Origin: Candidatus Competibacter denitrificans Run_A_D11
GTDB taxonomy: Bacteria > Pseudomonadota > Gammaproteobacteria > Competibacterales > Competibacteraceae
Assembly (NCBI RefSeq): GCF_001051235.1
Contig: NZ_CBTJ020000101.1
Span: forward strand, 1 to 64,000
Reading direction: 5' to 3'
DNA: 64,000 nucleotides
This document shows, piece by piece, positions 31,034 through 37,978 of this stretch. The translations under genes were made by a program, and so were the position numbers. Position 1 is the stretch's first letter, and each line of letters begins with the position of its first letter. Below the pieces are notes generated by a model. It did no database searches, was not told the DNA's origin, and saw only the letters and a list, made by a program, of their open reading frames with translations.

Positions 31034-31362
31034 GCCGATCCTCCCTTATCGGTATCCATGGCATCGCTACCGCCGCCGGCGCTACCGGCCAACGCCGCCG
31101 AAACGCCCGGCAATGATTCGGCGGGTGGCGTGAGGCACGGTGAGTAATCGAGGGCCAAGTCGTTCTGTCGATAGGACACGGGGTTATCGAGGGCCTGGCA
31201 TTGCTCGCAGTACGTGACGCCGACCTCCTCTGACTCAACCCACTCCAGCATGTACTCCTGCTCTGGGGGAGCGGTTTCACAGATGGGGTACACAAGGTCC
31301 CAATCTCCCAGATCCCAAACATGAGCGATGGCAAACCTTGAAACCCGGCGCCACTTCATCAT
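31030..31362 (-). CDS. small Cys-containing phage protein
   Basis: 110 residues; ATG 31362. VTYCEQCQALDNPV holds a CxxC. Part of a chain of tiny genes joined by 4-nt overlaps from 32,474 to 30,839. No domain recognised. Confidence 0.45.
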   Translation of the reverse strand: MMKWRRVSRFAIAHVWDLGDWDLVYPICETAPPEQEYMLEWVESEEVGVTYCEQCQALDNPVSYRQNDLALDYSPCLTPPAESLPGVSAALAGSAGGGSDAMDTDKGGSA

Positions 31363-31811
31363 GGCGTGCTCTCCGGCCCACTGGAGGCGCCGTTTTCGAC
31401 GGTTTCATCGATGCACTGGGCCAGCATGTCCAGGATGCCGGCATTGACCCAGTATTTCGCGCAGCGCAAATACGACGCAGCCAACCGCAGCGCAGCCGGG
31501 TACATCTGAGCCTCGGCACCACGGATAAACAGCCCGGCGTCGTCATCGCCAAAGCGCACGCGGCCGGTTTCCACGGGGGGGTTCTGGGCTGGGAGTTGAC
31601 GAGGGGCCTTCCCGCCCTCCGGCGGCGCCAGTAGCACACCGCAGTAGGGACAGTAGTACGCGAGACTGGCATCGCCATCACCGATGCTCCAGTAGCCAGG
31701 CCCCTTGGTGCAGTCAAGGTGCTGGAAGTGCAGCAAGTTTTCGGCGGTGACGATGTAGCGCACGGGTTGGGCGCGCTCCAGGGCATATCGGGATTGGCGG
31801 GATTCGGTCAT
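31359..31811 (-). CDS. phage protein with CPYC zinc knuckle
   Basis: 150 residues from ATG 31811, overlapping the previous stop by 4 nt; the frame is open upstream but runs over two other genes. LAYYCPYCGVLLAPPEGG is a short metal-binding knuckle in the middle; the C-terminal half is helical (MYPAALRLAASYLRCAKYWVNAG). Unknown function. Confidence 0.5.
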   Translation of the reverse strand: MTESRQSRYALERAQPVRYIVTAENLLHFQHLDCTKGPGYWSIGDGDASLAYYCPYCGVLLAPPEGGKAPRQLPAQNPPVETGRVRFGDDDAGLFIRGAEAQMYPAALRLAASYLRCAKYWVNAGILDMLAQCIDETVENGASSGPESTP

Positions 31812-32035
31812 TGCTTGGCTCTCCGCTGCGTGAGGGCCGCTGAAAATTGATCCGCTGCCGCTTCTAGCGACGCACACGTTTTGCAATGGATCGATTCGGG
31901 CGTCGCAGCGAGCAATTCCGCTGTTGGCGCTATTGCTGCGTGGCATAGGCTGCGGGAGTGTGGCGTTGCGCAAAAACCCCATGTCCGCCAGAGGTGGGCG
32001 GTGTTGGAGCCAGGAGAGATGCGCCAGTCGGTCAT
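31808..32035 (-). CDS. tiny Cys-rich phage protein
   Basis: 75 residues from ATG 32035. Contains IHCKTCASLEAAADQF (CxxC) and ends LTQRRAKQ. Overlaps both neighbours by 4 nt. Unrecognised. Confidence 0.45.
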   Translation of the reverse strand: MTDWRISPGSNTAHLWRTWGFCATPHSRSLCHAAIAPTAELLAATPESIHCKTCASLEAAADQFSAALTQRRAKQ

Positions 32036-32244
32036 GCTGCCTCCTGGCGTGGATTGCTCGCAGCAGGCCGGATCGCCAGGCATTGAGGACAGCGGATATC
32101 CTGCGGTTGTGCGGGATAGAGCAGGTCGGCGTAATACGCCCACTGCCCGCAAAGCGAGGACACAAACCCCCGTCGGACGCCTGGCTCCCACCGATGTGCG
32201 TCTCGACAGCCGTCCATGCTGCGGACTCGTTGCCAGTCGTTCAC
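32032..32244 (-). CDS. tiny Cys-rich phage protein
   Basis: 70 residues from GTG 32244, overlapping the Cro-like stop by 4 nt. DIRCPQCLAIRPA gives a CxxC. Similar in size and Cys content to its neighbours, but no clear homology between them. Confidence 0.45.
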   Translation of the reverse strand: MNDWQRVRSMDGCRDAHRWEPGVRRGFVSSLCGQWAYYADLLYPAQPQDIRCPQCLAIRPAASNPRQEAA

Positions 32245-32474
32245 GCCGCCGCCTCCTGGCCCATGGAGGGGGTGGGTTGGATGTAGCAGTACAGCCCAGG
32301 TCGGGAGCGCGCCACTAAGCGCCCTTGAGTGAGTCTCTCTAACTCTAAGGCTCGGAGTGGAGGGACTTTCCCCTTCCACTGATAAACCGCTTGCGGTCGG
32401 ATATTCAGCGCTTGTGCGATTGCAGCTTTAGTTCCGAAGTACCTAACCAGGTCTGATAAGTCATTAGCATTCAT
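32241..32474 (-). CDS. Cro/YdaS-like repressor
   Basis: 77 residues; ATG 32474. LSDLVRYFGTKAAIAQALNIRPQAVYQWKGKVPPLRALELERLT is the short HTH of Cro/YdaS-type lytic regulators. Divergent from the CI-like gene, with shared operators between them, and first gene of the long minus-strand early run. Confidence 0.8.
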   Translation of the reverse strand: MNANDLSDLVRYFGTKAAIAQALNIRPQAVYQWKGKVPPLRALELERLTQGRLVARSRPGLYCYIQPTPSMGQEAAA

Positions 32475-32557
32475 ACCTATATAGTAAGCACTCTTACCAA
32501 TAAATTGTCAATATGCTTACGGTTACTTACGAAGCGTTGGATAGTAAGATTTCTTAC
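32475..32557. promoter_or_regulatory. CI/Cro switch region with GTAAG-N4-CTTAC operators
   Basis: Operators GTAAGCACTCTTAC (32484-32497) and GTAAGATTTCTTAC (32544-32557) share the palindrome GTAAG-N4-CTTAC; two CTTAC half-sites lie between them (32516-32530). For Cro: TTGACA with TACTAT 19 bp away on the minus strand, overlapping the first operator. For CI: TTACTT (32523-32528), 16 bp, TAAGAT (32545-32550), overlapping the second operator and ending 7 nt before ATG 32558. Confidence 0.7.
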
Positions 32558-33220
32558 ATGGCGGATAACGACATTGGCTACCGCATCAAGCAAGCGCGAC
32601 TGGCATTTAGACCAAGGAAGTTAACTCAGCAGCAGTTAGCGGACTTGGTGAACGTCTCACGCCCTGCCGTTACGCAATGGGAAACAGGCGAAACCAAGTC
32701 ATTGGATGGCGAAAACTTACACAGAGTCGCAGCGGCGCTTAGAGTCTCCATTGAATGGCTGCTATACGGCAGGGGAAGCGGCCCAGCCGACCAACCCCCT
32801 GTGATCTACGAACCCTCCAACGTCTTGCCCGGACCCCCCATTCGGGGCATGGTGCCCATCATCTCTTGGGTGAGCGCGGGCCGCTGGCGGGAGCCGGATG
32901 TTGCGCTAGATGAGCCGCTGGAGTGGCTACCGGTTACCTTCAAAACGCCCAATGTCTTCGGTTTGCGGGTTGACGGGGATTCCATGGAGCCGGATTTTCC
33001 ACCGGGAACCATTATTTTTGTTGACCCTGACCGCAAAGCCGAGGCGATGAACCTTGTGATTGCCCTCAATGGCGACGATGAGGCGACCTTTAAGCGACTG
33101 ACCAAGGAAGGCGGCGTCTGGTATCTCACGCCCCTCAATCCACGCTATCCGCTGCAAAAACTGGATTCGCTTTGCAAAATCATCGGTGTGGTCATCATGG
33201 CGTCGCGGTGGACGGTCTAG
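32558..33220 (+). CDS. CI-like phage repressor (LexA/S24 family)
   Basis: 220 residues from ATG 32558, chosen because the promoter ends 7 nt before it, which would give a leaderless message as for lambda cI; an upstream in-frame ATG at 32513 would lie before the promoter. HTH in LTQQQLADLVNVSRPAVTQWETG. Ala-Gly cleavage site in SWVSAGRW, catalytic Ser in VDGDSMEPDF and Lys in DEATFKRL, so RecA-stimulated self-cleavage is expected. Maintains lysogeny. Confidence 0.9.
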   Translation: MADNDIGYRIKQARLAFRPRKLTQQQLADLVNVSRPAVTQWETGETKSLDGENLHRVAAALRVSIEWLLYGRGSGPADQPPVIYEPSNVLPGPPIRGMVPIISWVSAGRWREPDVALDEPLEWLPVTFKTPNVFGLRVDGDSMEPDFPPGTIIFVDPDRKAEAMNLVIALNGDDEATFKRLTKEGGVWYLTPLNPRYPLQKLDSLCKIIGVVIMASRWTV

Positions 33221-33311
33221 CGTGTCGTCTGGAGCGGCGCAAGGGGAAGAGGTAGCAGCGGGAAGTTATTTCAGTTGGTGTATTTAAATTGGCGGTGCGG
33301 GTGGTTTCTGA

Positions 33312-33330
33312 AAGTTAACCTATAAGTTAA
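33312..33330. promoter_or_regulatory. direct repeats before the TAC operon
   Basis: AAGTTAA at 33312-33318 and again at 33324-33330, 12 bp apart, just before the toxin start. Likely binding site for the HTH antitoxin, giving autoregulation. Confidence 0.45.
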
Positions 33331-33335
33331 ACTAT

Positions 33336-33794
33336 GTGAAACTTCTTAAGCTATTTCATCATCAAAATACCATTCTTGCCCCATTCGAGCGGGCGAATGA
33401 TGTTATCTACATACCTGCGCTTAGCGATCTCAAAAGCATTGATTCTGCGCATCAAGCTAGCGCAATCGGACTTCGGGCGATACTTCAGCGTTATGCAGAG
33501 GGCGGCCGGCTCAGACTGAACTCTGAAATTTTTCACCAGGCTAAAACAGGGACAAACGTTTGGCGATTCTCTAAAGGCAGGGTGCGACTTTACTGCTTCC
33601 TGGACGATTGGCGCTTGGTGATCCTGAGTCACAGCGTGATCAAAAAACAACAAGCAACTGATAAAGCGGATATTGATAGCGTCTTGAAGCTGCAAGCTGC
33701 TTATCAGCGAGACAAACAACTGGGAAATCTGGAATTCTGTGAGGTGCAAGATGTCGATGGATGCTCTGAATTGGTTTATTGGCTTAGAAAATGA
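33336..33794 (+). CDS. higB: HigB/RelE-like toxin of a toxin-antitoxin-chaperone operon
   Basis: 152 residues; GTG 33336. Overall order of basic strands and helices (LRAILQRYAEGGRLRLNSEIFHQAKTGTNVWRFSKGRVRLYCFLDDWRLVILSHSVIKKQQ) is that of RelE-superfamily mRNA interferases: a WRF-x-KG-R-RL strand, an LDD turn and a Lys-rich helix. First gene, as in HigBA loci, followed by an HTH antitoxin and a SecB-like gene. Symbol by family. Confidence 0.75.
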   Translation: MKLLKLFHHQNTILAPFERANDVIYIPALSDLKSIDSAHQASAIGLRAILQRYAEGGRLRLNSEIFHQAKTGTNVWRFSKGRVRLYCFLDDWRLVILSHSVIKKQQATDKADIDSVLKLQAAYQRDKQLGNLEFCEVQDVDGCSELVYWLRK

Positions 33795-34164
33795 CCAGGA
33801 CTACTGCGTCGAAAGCGCAAAAATCGATTTTGCCGTTGCCTTAGAGCATCTAATGGAGTCTCAAGGGTTACGTAAAGTCGATCTGGCAGAGCGCATTGGG
33901 GCAAGCTCTGCTTATATCACCAAGGTGATGCGCGGTGATGCCAATCTCACCATCAGAACGATGGCCTTGTTGGCTAGGGCGGCTGGAGGAAAGCTATGCA
34001 TACACGTAGCGCGCGATAGCGCCAAGGTACGATGGGTTGAGTCTTTCTCCTCTCCGAAGATGCCTGTAGCGAGTAGCAAAGTGTGGATTTCAGCCCAGAA
34101 ACCTCTTTCTCAGAAAGCGTTTGATCTGGAAACAAGCGATGACCAGCTACCCTTGGCAGCTTGA
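33751..34164 (+). CDS. higA: HigA-like antitoxin with C-terminal chaperone-addiction extension
   Basis: 137 residues from ATG 33751, with GAGGTG 7 nt upstream; overlaps the toxin gene by 44 nt. Residues about 30-85 are an XRE HTH (LRKVDLAERIGASSAYITKVMRGDANLTIRTMALLARAAGG). The last 45 residues (around SSKVWISAQKPLSQKAFDLE) go beyond a standard HigA and fit the place of a ChAD segment that makes antitoxins chaperone-dependent. Confidence 0.75.
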   Translation: MSMDALNWFIGLENDQDYCVESAKIDFAVALEHLMESQGLRKVDLAERIGASSAYITKVMRGDANLTIRTMALLARAAGGKLCIHVARDSAKVRWVESFSSPKMPVASSKVWISAQKPLSQKAFDLETSDDQLPLAA

Positions 34165-34558
34165 AGAACTCTCTTTCTCGCATCAAGAGGTGCGGGCCAA
34201 CCCGACGCATGATCCTAAGCAGGATCAAAAAGGCAGCCCGTTCCATATTGAGGCTAATGAGCTGACGATTAATGACCGTAAGAACGCCATTGCTGTACAG
34301 GTCAGCATTAAAGTTGACGAGACGCACGACAGTAATGCGGCCTACTTTGTTGTTCTAACGGCCTTCGCCGTTTTGCTCACTGATCAGGAAATGACCGAGC
34401 AGCTACGTCACCAAGGACTTAGCACCGGCCTCAACATACTCATTGGTGCGATGCGCGAACGACTTGCAACGCTAACAGCGCGCGGCCCTTGGGGCGTTTC
34501 TCTCCTTGGGCCAATTCCTATGGCTATGGTCAAGCCCTCCGCGCCCACGGCCCCCTAG
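34139..34558 (+). CDS. SecB-like TAC chaperone
   Basis: 139 residues from ATG 34139, overlapping the antitoxin gene by 26 nt. The C-terminal half (LSTGLNILIGAMRERLATLTARGPWGVSLLGPIPM) lines up with the SecB pattern NILFPYARE..VSRGTFP...LAPVNF. The N-terminal half is a set of beta strands (FHIEANELTINDRKNAIAVQVSIKV). In TAC systems this chaperone folds and protects the antitoxin. Adjacent overlapping genes toxin-antitoxin-SecB are diagnostic. Confidence 0.78.
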   Translation: MTSYPWQLEELSFSHQEVRANPTHDPKQDQKGSPFHIEANELTINDRKNAIAVQVSIKVDETHDSNAAYFVVLTAFAVLLTDQEMTEQLRHQGLSTGLNILIGAMRERLATLTARGPWGVSLLGPIPMAMVKPSAPTAP

Positions 34559-34576
34559 ATCAATTCTTTCCAGCCA

Positions 34577-34600
34577 CCCCGCCCCTACGCGGGGTTTTTT
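34577..34600 (+). terminator. terminator of the TAC operon
   Basis: CCCCGC (34577-34582), loop, GCGGGG (34589-34594), then TTTTTT. Confidence 0.85.
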
Positions 34601-34613
34601 ATTGCATGAAAAA

Positions 34614-34648
34614 GTAAGCTTGCTTTCTTATGTAAGTTAGCTTACTAT
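34614..34648 (+). promoter_or_regulatory. operator-bearing early promoter (PL-like)
   Basis: TTGCTT (34620-34625), 17 bp, TACTAT (34643-34648). GTAAGTTAGCTTAC (34632-34645) is a perfect GTAAG-N4-CTTAC operator overlapping the -10, and an imperfect one (GTAAGCTTGCTTTC) starts at 34614. The operator type matches those at the CI/Cro switch, so CI should repress this operon. Confidence 0.7.
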
Positions 34649-34709
34649 TGCTCTCAACCCGCCACCCACCTACCCGGATGACGGGCCAAATCCTCCAATG
34701 GTGGTTATT

Positions 34710-34735
34710 CCCGCCTCGCAAGGGGCGGGCTTTTT
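34710..34735 (+). terminator. terminator directly before the first early gene
   Basis: CCCGCC (34710-34715) / GGCGGG (34724-34729), then C and TTTTT; the next gene's GAAGGA site begins right after it. Read-through or antitermination is needed to express the genes beyond. Confidence 0.65.
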
Positions 34736-34747
34736 GAAGGAACGAGA

Positions 34748-35104
34748 ATGAGAGACGTAAACACAAGCCCAGCGCGAAAGTGCAGGCAGGTTGTCATCGG
34801 CGGGACACAGGAGCAACTGCGGGATGCGTTTGCGCAATACGAAAGACCGGCCAATTTTAAGGCCGGTGACCTGGTGACCTGGAAACCAGGGATGAAAAAC
34901 AGGAATTTCCCAGCCAATGGGGCGCCGGTCGTGGTAATCCAAGTGCTTGCTGAGCCTGTATTCGGCGGCACGAATTACGAGGGCAGCGTGGAGTTCCGCG
35001 AGCCGCTAACGCTCAGGATCGGCTGCCTCGATGAGAACGATGGCGAGTTCATGGTTTTTCACGTCGATGGCGCTCGGTTTGAGCTATACGACACCGCCGA
35101 ATAA
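34748..35104 (+). CDS. conserved early phage protein
   Basis: 118 residues; ATG 34748 with GAAGGA 9 nt upstream. Beta-rich core FKAGDLVTWKPGMKN, FPANGAPVVVIQVLAEP, FHVDGARFELY, a pattern that recurs in phage early regions. Might be a small SH3-like protein; function unknown. Confidence 0.55.
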   Translation: MRDVNTSPARKCRQVVIGGTQEQLRDAFAQYERPANFKAGDLVTWKPGMKNRNFPANGAPVVVIQVLAEPVFGGTNYEGSVEFREPLTLRIGCLDENDGEFMVFHVDGARFELYDTAE

Positions 35105-35112
35105 CAGCGACG

Positions 35113-35133
35113 GCCCGCCGATGCGGGCTTTTT
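35113..35133 (+). terminator. terminator between early genes
   Basis: GCCCGC (35113-35118) / GCGGGC (35123-35128), then TTTTT; followed at once by GAGAGGAATGAG, the next ribosome binding site. Same design as 34710-34735. Confidence 0.65.
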
Positions 35134-35147
35134 GAGAGGAATGAGCC

Positions 35148-35297
35148 ATGCAGCAGTACAAAGAAATGTTGATTGCGAGAGAGGTAGAGGAAATCAAGAA
35201 AGAGCTAGACCGCCGGGCCGCACTGGAACGTGATGCGTGCCTGGCGTTCTGGCGGGAACTGGCCATCGCTGATCAGCGGAAAGAGGTAGCGGCATGA
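35148..35297 (+). CDS. 49-residue early phage protein
   Basis: ATG 35148 with GAGAGGA upstream, stop 35295-35297, which overlaps the next start (ATGA). Highly charged helix (REVEEIKKELDRRAALERDA). Supported by its ribosome binding site and the overlap; function unknown. Confidence 0.55.
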   Translation: MQQYKEMLIAREVEEIKKELDRRAALERDACLAFWRELAIADQRKEVAA

Positions 35298-35590
35298 TCC
35301 TCACCTATGACTTTGCAACCGTAGAAATCAACGGGCAATCCTACGATGCCAGGGTCTATTACGACGAAGCCCCGGATGGGGTGGATGTCTACGCGGTCAA
35401 GGCGTTACGTCAAGTCGCCAAGGCTGGAGACTACTGGTACGACCGCAACGGGGACGGCCACCAAGGGCCGCACTTTGTGGAAACAGACGTGACCGAGTTT
35501 GTGGACGTACAGCACTACAAGGAAGAAGTAGAGGACTACTTAAAACAATTCACGCATCAGAAACCTCAGCGGCTGAGGTTGGCGGCCTAA
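35294..35590 (+). CDS. early phage protein of unknown function
   Basis: 98 residues; ATG 35294. Acidic and beta-rich at the start (LTYDFATVEINGQSYDARVYYDEAPDG), helical at the end. No family recognised. Confidence 0.55.
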   Translation: MILTYDFATVEINGQSYDARVYYDEAPDGVDVYAVKALRQVAKAGDYWYDRNGDGHQGPHFVETDVTEFVDVQHYKEEVEDYLKQFTHQKPQRLRLAA

Positions 35591-35597
35591 TGAAAAA

Positions 35598-35626
35598 CCG
35601 CCTTTGGTGTGACAGCACCAAGGCGG
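35598..35626 (+). other. strong intercistronic hairpin
   Basis: CCGCCTTTGGTG (35598-35609) pairs with CACCAAGGCGG (35616-35626). No T-run follows, so it is more likely a processing or stability element than a terminator. Confidence 0.5.
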
Positions 35627-35645
35627 CCTTATCGGAGAGAAACAG

Positions 35646-35873
35646 ATGCACATTGCTGAGTTAGAGCGTACCCCAAATTTAGTAGCGGCGCAATTTTTAC
35701 CAGAGAGGCAACGCCGCCGCTTAGATCGGATGGTTGGGCGGGCGATTCATCGCGCAAGCCGACCGCTTCAGAAAGCGATGAAGGACGCGAGAAAGGCAGC
35801 GGTCAGCGATTTATTAGCCTACGAAGACACTCTATGCGCTCAGGCGACCGCCCTGGAGGATTTGCCATGGTAG
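35646..35873 (+). CDS. small basic early phage protein
   Basis: 75 residues; ATG 35646 with GGAGAG upstream. Arg-rich helices (ERQRRRLDRMVGRAIHRASRPLQKAMKDARKAA). Overlaps the following gene by 7 nt. May bind nucleic acid. Confidence 0.5.
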   Translation: MHIAELERTPNLVAAQFLPERQRRRLDRMVGRAIHRASRPLQKAMKDARKAAVSDLLAYEDTLCAQATALEDLPW

Positions 35874-36112
35874 CCAAGCCGTGTCCAATTTGCGGGTCAG
35901 CACCAAGGCTGATCATCTTTATCCCCAATGAGCACCAGTACGAGTGCGCATCCATGGAGTGCGACAAAGGCGTTTACGAGTTCGTGGAAGCCGCCATACC
36001 AGAGGAACAGTGTCCGCTAACAATCTGCCGGACCCCGGCGACAGCGCTTGAGCAGTGGAATCAGTGCGTCGATTTATACCTCGAACACCATCAAGCCGCT
36101 GTCGCGGCCTAA
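35867..36112 (+). CDS. Lar-like restriction-alleviation zinc protein
   Basis: 81 residues from ATG 35867, embedded in the previous gene's last codons (TTGCCATGGTAG). KPCPICGSAPRL, then Cys in YECASMECDKG and a C-terminal ATALEQWNQCV follow the pattern of Lar-type proteins (CPFCG...W N). Lar modulates host type I restriction; here that is inferred from similarity of pattern. Confidence 0.65.
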   Translation: MVAKPCPICGSAPRLIIFIPNEHQYECASMECDKGVYEFVEAAIPEEQCPLTICRTPATALEQWNQCVDLYLEHHQAAVAA

Positions 36113-36147
36113 CCGGAGCGCCCGGCCGCAAGGTCGGGCTGACCCCC

Positions 36148-36432
36148 ATGAGATACAAAAAACAATCGCCCGTGACACGGGCCGAAGTCACGCCAAAGAT
36201 TCTGGCCGCCATTGAGCGCACGGAGAACAAGCCGCCGCACCTGGTGCGTGATCTCTTGCACCTTGACGAAGTGCAAGAGTTCATCCACCCCGACACACGC
36301 GGGCCACAAACGCCAGCGGGCTACGCCACACCGGTTGGGCACTTCATCGATCCCGAAACCGCTGTTGTCGCCCGTGCACTGGTCGGCGTCATGCTGGTGG
36401 TGGTCGGCTTCGTCCTTGGCAAAGTTTTTTAG
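36148..36432 (+). CDS. small protein with C-terminal membrane helix
   Basis: 94 residues from ATG 36148. Last 22 residues (VVARALVGVMLVVVGFVLGKVF) are a transmembrane helix; the soluble part precedes it. An early membrane protein of a prophage can act in superinfection exclusion, but nothing specific supports that here. A hairpin (CCCG/CGGG at 36121-36138) lies just upstream. Confidence 0.55.
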   Translation: MRYKKQSPVTRAEVTPKILAAIERTENKPPHLVRDLLHLDEVQEFIHPDTRGPQTPAGYATPVGHFIDPETAVVARALVGVMLVVVGFVLGKVF

Positions 36433-36440
36433 GAGACGAC

Positions 36441-36869
36441 ATGTCTGAGCAACAGCAAGCCCCTGATATGCAAGCAGCGCTCTTGGCGCTGCTCTCTCAA
36501 GCGCAGCAGCAACCGGCAGCTGTTAATTCTGCGGGGGGTTGGACGCAACCAGCCCCAACCGCTGCCTTGCCCATCACCGGCATCTCAATCCCGGTCAAGA
36601 TCGAGACGCCTATCGGCTCAGTGCGGGTAGACCTGCACTTACCCGCCGAATGCGGCCAATCCCCCCAAGCACTGTTGGCGGCCATCCAAGGGCTAGCCAA
36701 TGCCGGATATCCCGTCGATGCCTGGCAGCCGCGTAATCAAGATGGTGGTAACGGCTGGGGCGGTAACGGCGGAAACTCCGGTGGTTGGGGTGGTCGCTCC
36801 GGTGGTTATGGTGGTGGCGGCTACAGCGGGAACCGTGGCGGTTACAACGGCGGGAGGCGCTGGTCATGA
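36441..36869 (+). CDS. protein with glycine-rich tail, SSB-like layout
   Basis: 142 residues; ATG 36441 with AGGAGA upstream. Residues about 45-95 hold a compact segment (IPVKIETPIGSVRVDLHLPAECGQSPQALLAAIQGLANAGYPVDAW); residues about 100-142 are Gly/Asn/Ser/Arg-rich (GGWGGRSGGYGGGG), like the linker of SSB or RNA-binding proteins, but without the acidic SSB tip. A separate peptide with that tip is encoded at 37611. Confidence 0.5.
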   Translation: MSEQQQAPDMQAALLALLSQAQQQPAAVNSAGGWTQPAPTAALPITGISIPVKIETPIGSVRVDLHLPAECGQSPQALLAAIQGLANAGYPVDAWQPRNQDGGNGWGGNGGNSGGWGGRSGGYGGGGYSGNRGGYNGGRRWS

Positions 36870-37606
36870 TGGGCATTGTTCCGATTGTGGCGCATAGCAC
36901 GGAGCCAGCCCGTTACGCCGTCATGGATATTGAGACGGCAGACGCCGACGAATCAGCGGTTGCAGTGGCCAAGGAGCTACTCAAGGCTCCAAAAAATTGG
37001 AAAGCGGAGACAGTGGAGCGTAAGCGACCCGAGCGAGAAGCGGCAATAGAGCGGAAAGCGGCGCTGCTTGATGCCTCTCCCATCACCTGCTTGAGCTTAA
37101 AAACAGACCGCATAGCCGTCCTCTTCAACGGCATGGGCAATGATTCCTTTGATATCCCTGGCTGGGTGGTGTTGCCTTGTGAGGACGAAAAAGGATTGCT
37201 CATGACGCTGCGGGTCTTGCTGAACGCCAGCACCTGTCAAAGCACGGAGCTAGTCGGCCAAAATTTTGGCTTTGATATCGGCAAGCTGCGCAATGCCTAC
37301 ATGCGCCACCGCCTCTATTTGCCGTGTGCGTTGATGCCTGGCGATGGTTCGCCCCCGATGTTCGATCTAATGCGCCAGATTCGCTATTTCTCGACCGAAT
37401 ATCACAACGAACCCTTCGTTTCGCTGGAAGTCATCGCTCGCATCCTTGGTCTGCCACAACCGAAGCAAGTCATTAAAGGGTCGGACTGCCCACGGCTTTA
37501 CAAAGAAGGGCGCTATCAGGAAATCCTGATTTACAACGCCATTGATGCCGAAACAACCGAGCGAGCCTACCTACTTATGACTGGCAACGCTCCGGATTTG
37601 GCATGA
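36866..37606 (+). CDS. DnaQ-like 3'-5' exonuclease
   Basis: 246 residues from ATG 36866, overlapping the preceding stop (ATGA). ExoI motif VMDIETAD (Asp, Glu), ExoII LVGQNFGFDIGKL (Asn, Asp), ExoIII YNAIDAETTERAY. Complete DEDD set, so it should be an active proofreading-type or recombination exonuclease. Downstream in the early operon lies the SSB-tip peptide. Confidence 0.85.
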   Translation: MMGIVPIVAHSTEPARYAVMDIETADADESAVAVAKELLKAPKNWKAETVERKRPEREAAIERKAALLDASPITCLSLKTDRIAVLFNGMGNDSFDIPGWVVLPCEDEKGLLMTLRVLLNASTCQSTELVGQNFGFDIGKLRNAYMRHRLYLPCALMPGDGSPPMFDLMRQIRYFSTEYHNEPFVSLEVIARILGLPQPKQVIKGSDCPRLYKEGRYQEILIYNAIDAETTERAYLLMTGNAPDLA

Positions 37607-37610
37607 CCAA

Positions 37611-37706
37611 ATGTCCGCCCCACCCCTCAGCAACCCCCACCACGCCGCTACGATGGCCGCTCAGGCGCCAGCGGGTGGGGATTTTATCGACGATATTCCG
37701 TTTTGA
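37611..37706 (+). CDS. 31-residue peptide ending in an SSB-type acidic tip
   Basis: ATG 37611 lies 5 nt after the exonuclease stop; TGA 37704-37706. The product is Ala/Pro-rich and ends DFIDDIPF, the exact kind of C-terminal tip by which SSB recruits its partners, without any OB-fold. It overlaps no other good gene (the frame that begins at 37603 has its own likely start at 37738). Could be a free competitor for SSB partners or a split SSB part. No strong ribosome binding site; translation may be coupled to the exonuclease gene. Confidence 0.45.
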   Translation: MSAPPLSNPHHAATMAAQAPAGGDFIDDIPF

Positions 37707-37737
37707 TGACCAGCCAATCTCAGGAGTTGCAATAGGT

Positions 37738-37965
37738 ATGAGCACGTTTTTGGTTACATTCGGGCAGAGGTACAGAACGGAAGCGCACCCGACTTTTGGA
37801 GAGTTCTCGTCTCTCCCGGATGGCTGGGTTGAGGTTGACGCGCTGACTCACTCTGAGGCAAGGGATAAAGTCAACAGCGCAATCGGAGCAACGTATTCCA
37901 TGATCTACACCGCCGAAAATTTCAGCCCTGAGCTTTTTCCGTCCGGTTGTCTTGGGAAAATTTAG
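37738..37965 (+). CDS. early phage protein of unknown function
   Basis: 75 residues from ATG 37738. MSTFLVTFGQRYRTEAHPTFGEF and the remainder suggest a small alpha/beta protein. The frame opens earlier, over the SSB-tip peptide, but the ATG is preferred. Confidence 0.5.
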   Translation: MSTFLVTFGQRYRTEAHPTFGEFSSLPDGWVEVDALTHSEARDKVNSAIGATYSMIYTAENFSPELFPSGCLGKI

Positions 37966-37978
37966 GGAGGGGATTGCT

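Noticed and set aside
36770..36860. Short GGT/GGC repeats that look like a CRISPR or tandem array
   Set aside because: They encode the glycine-rich protein tail in frame; spacing is irregular and there are no spacers.
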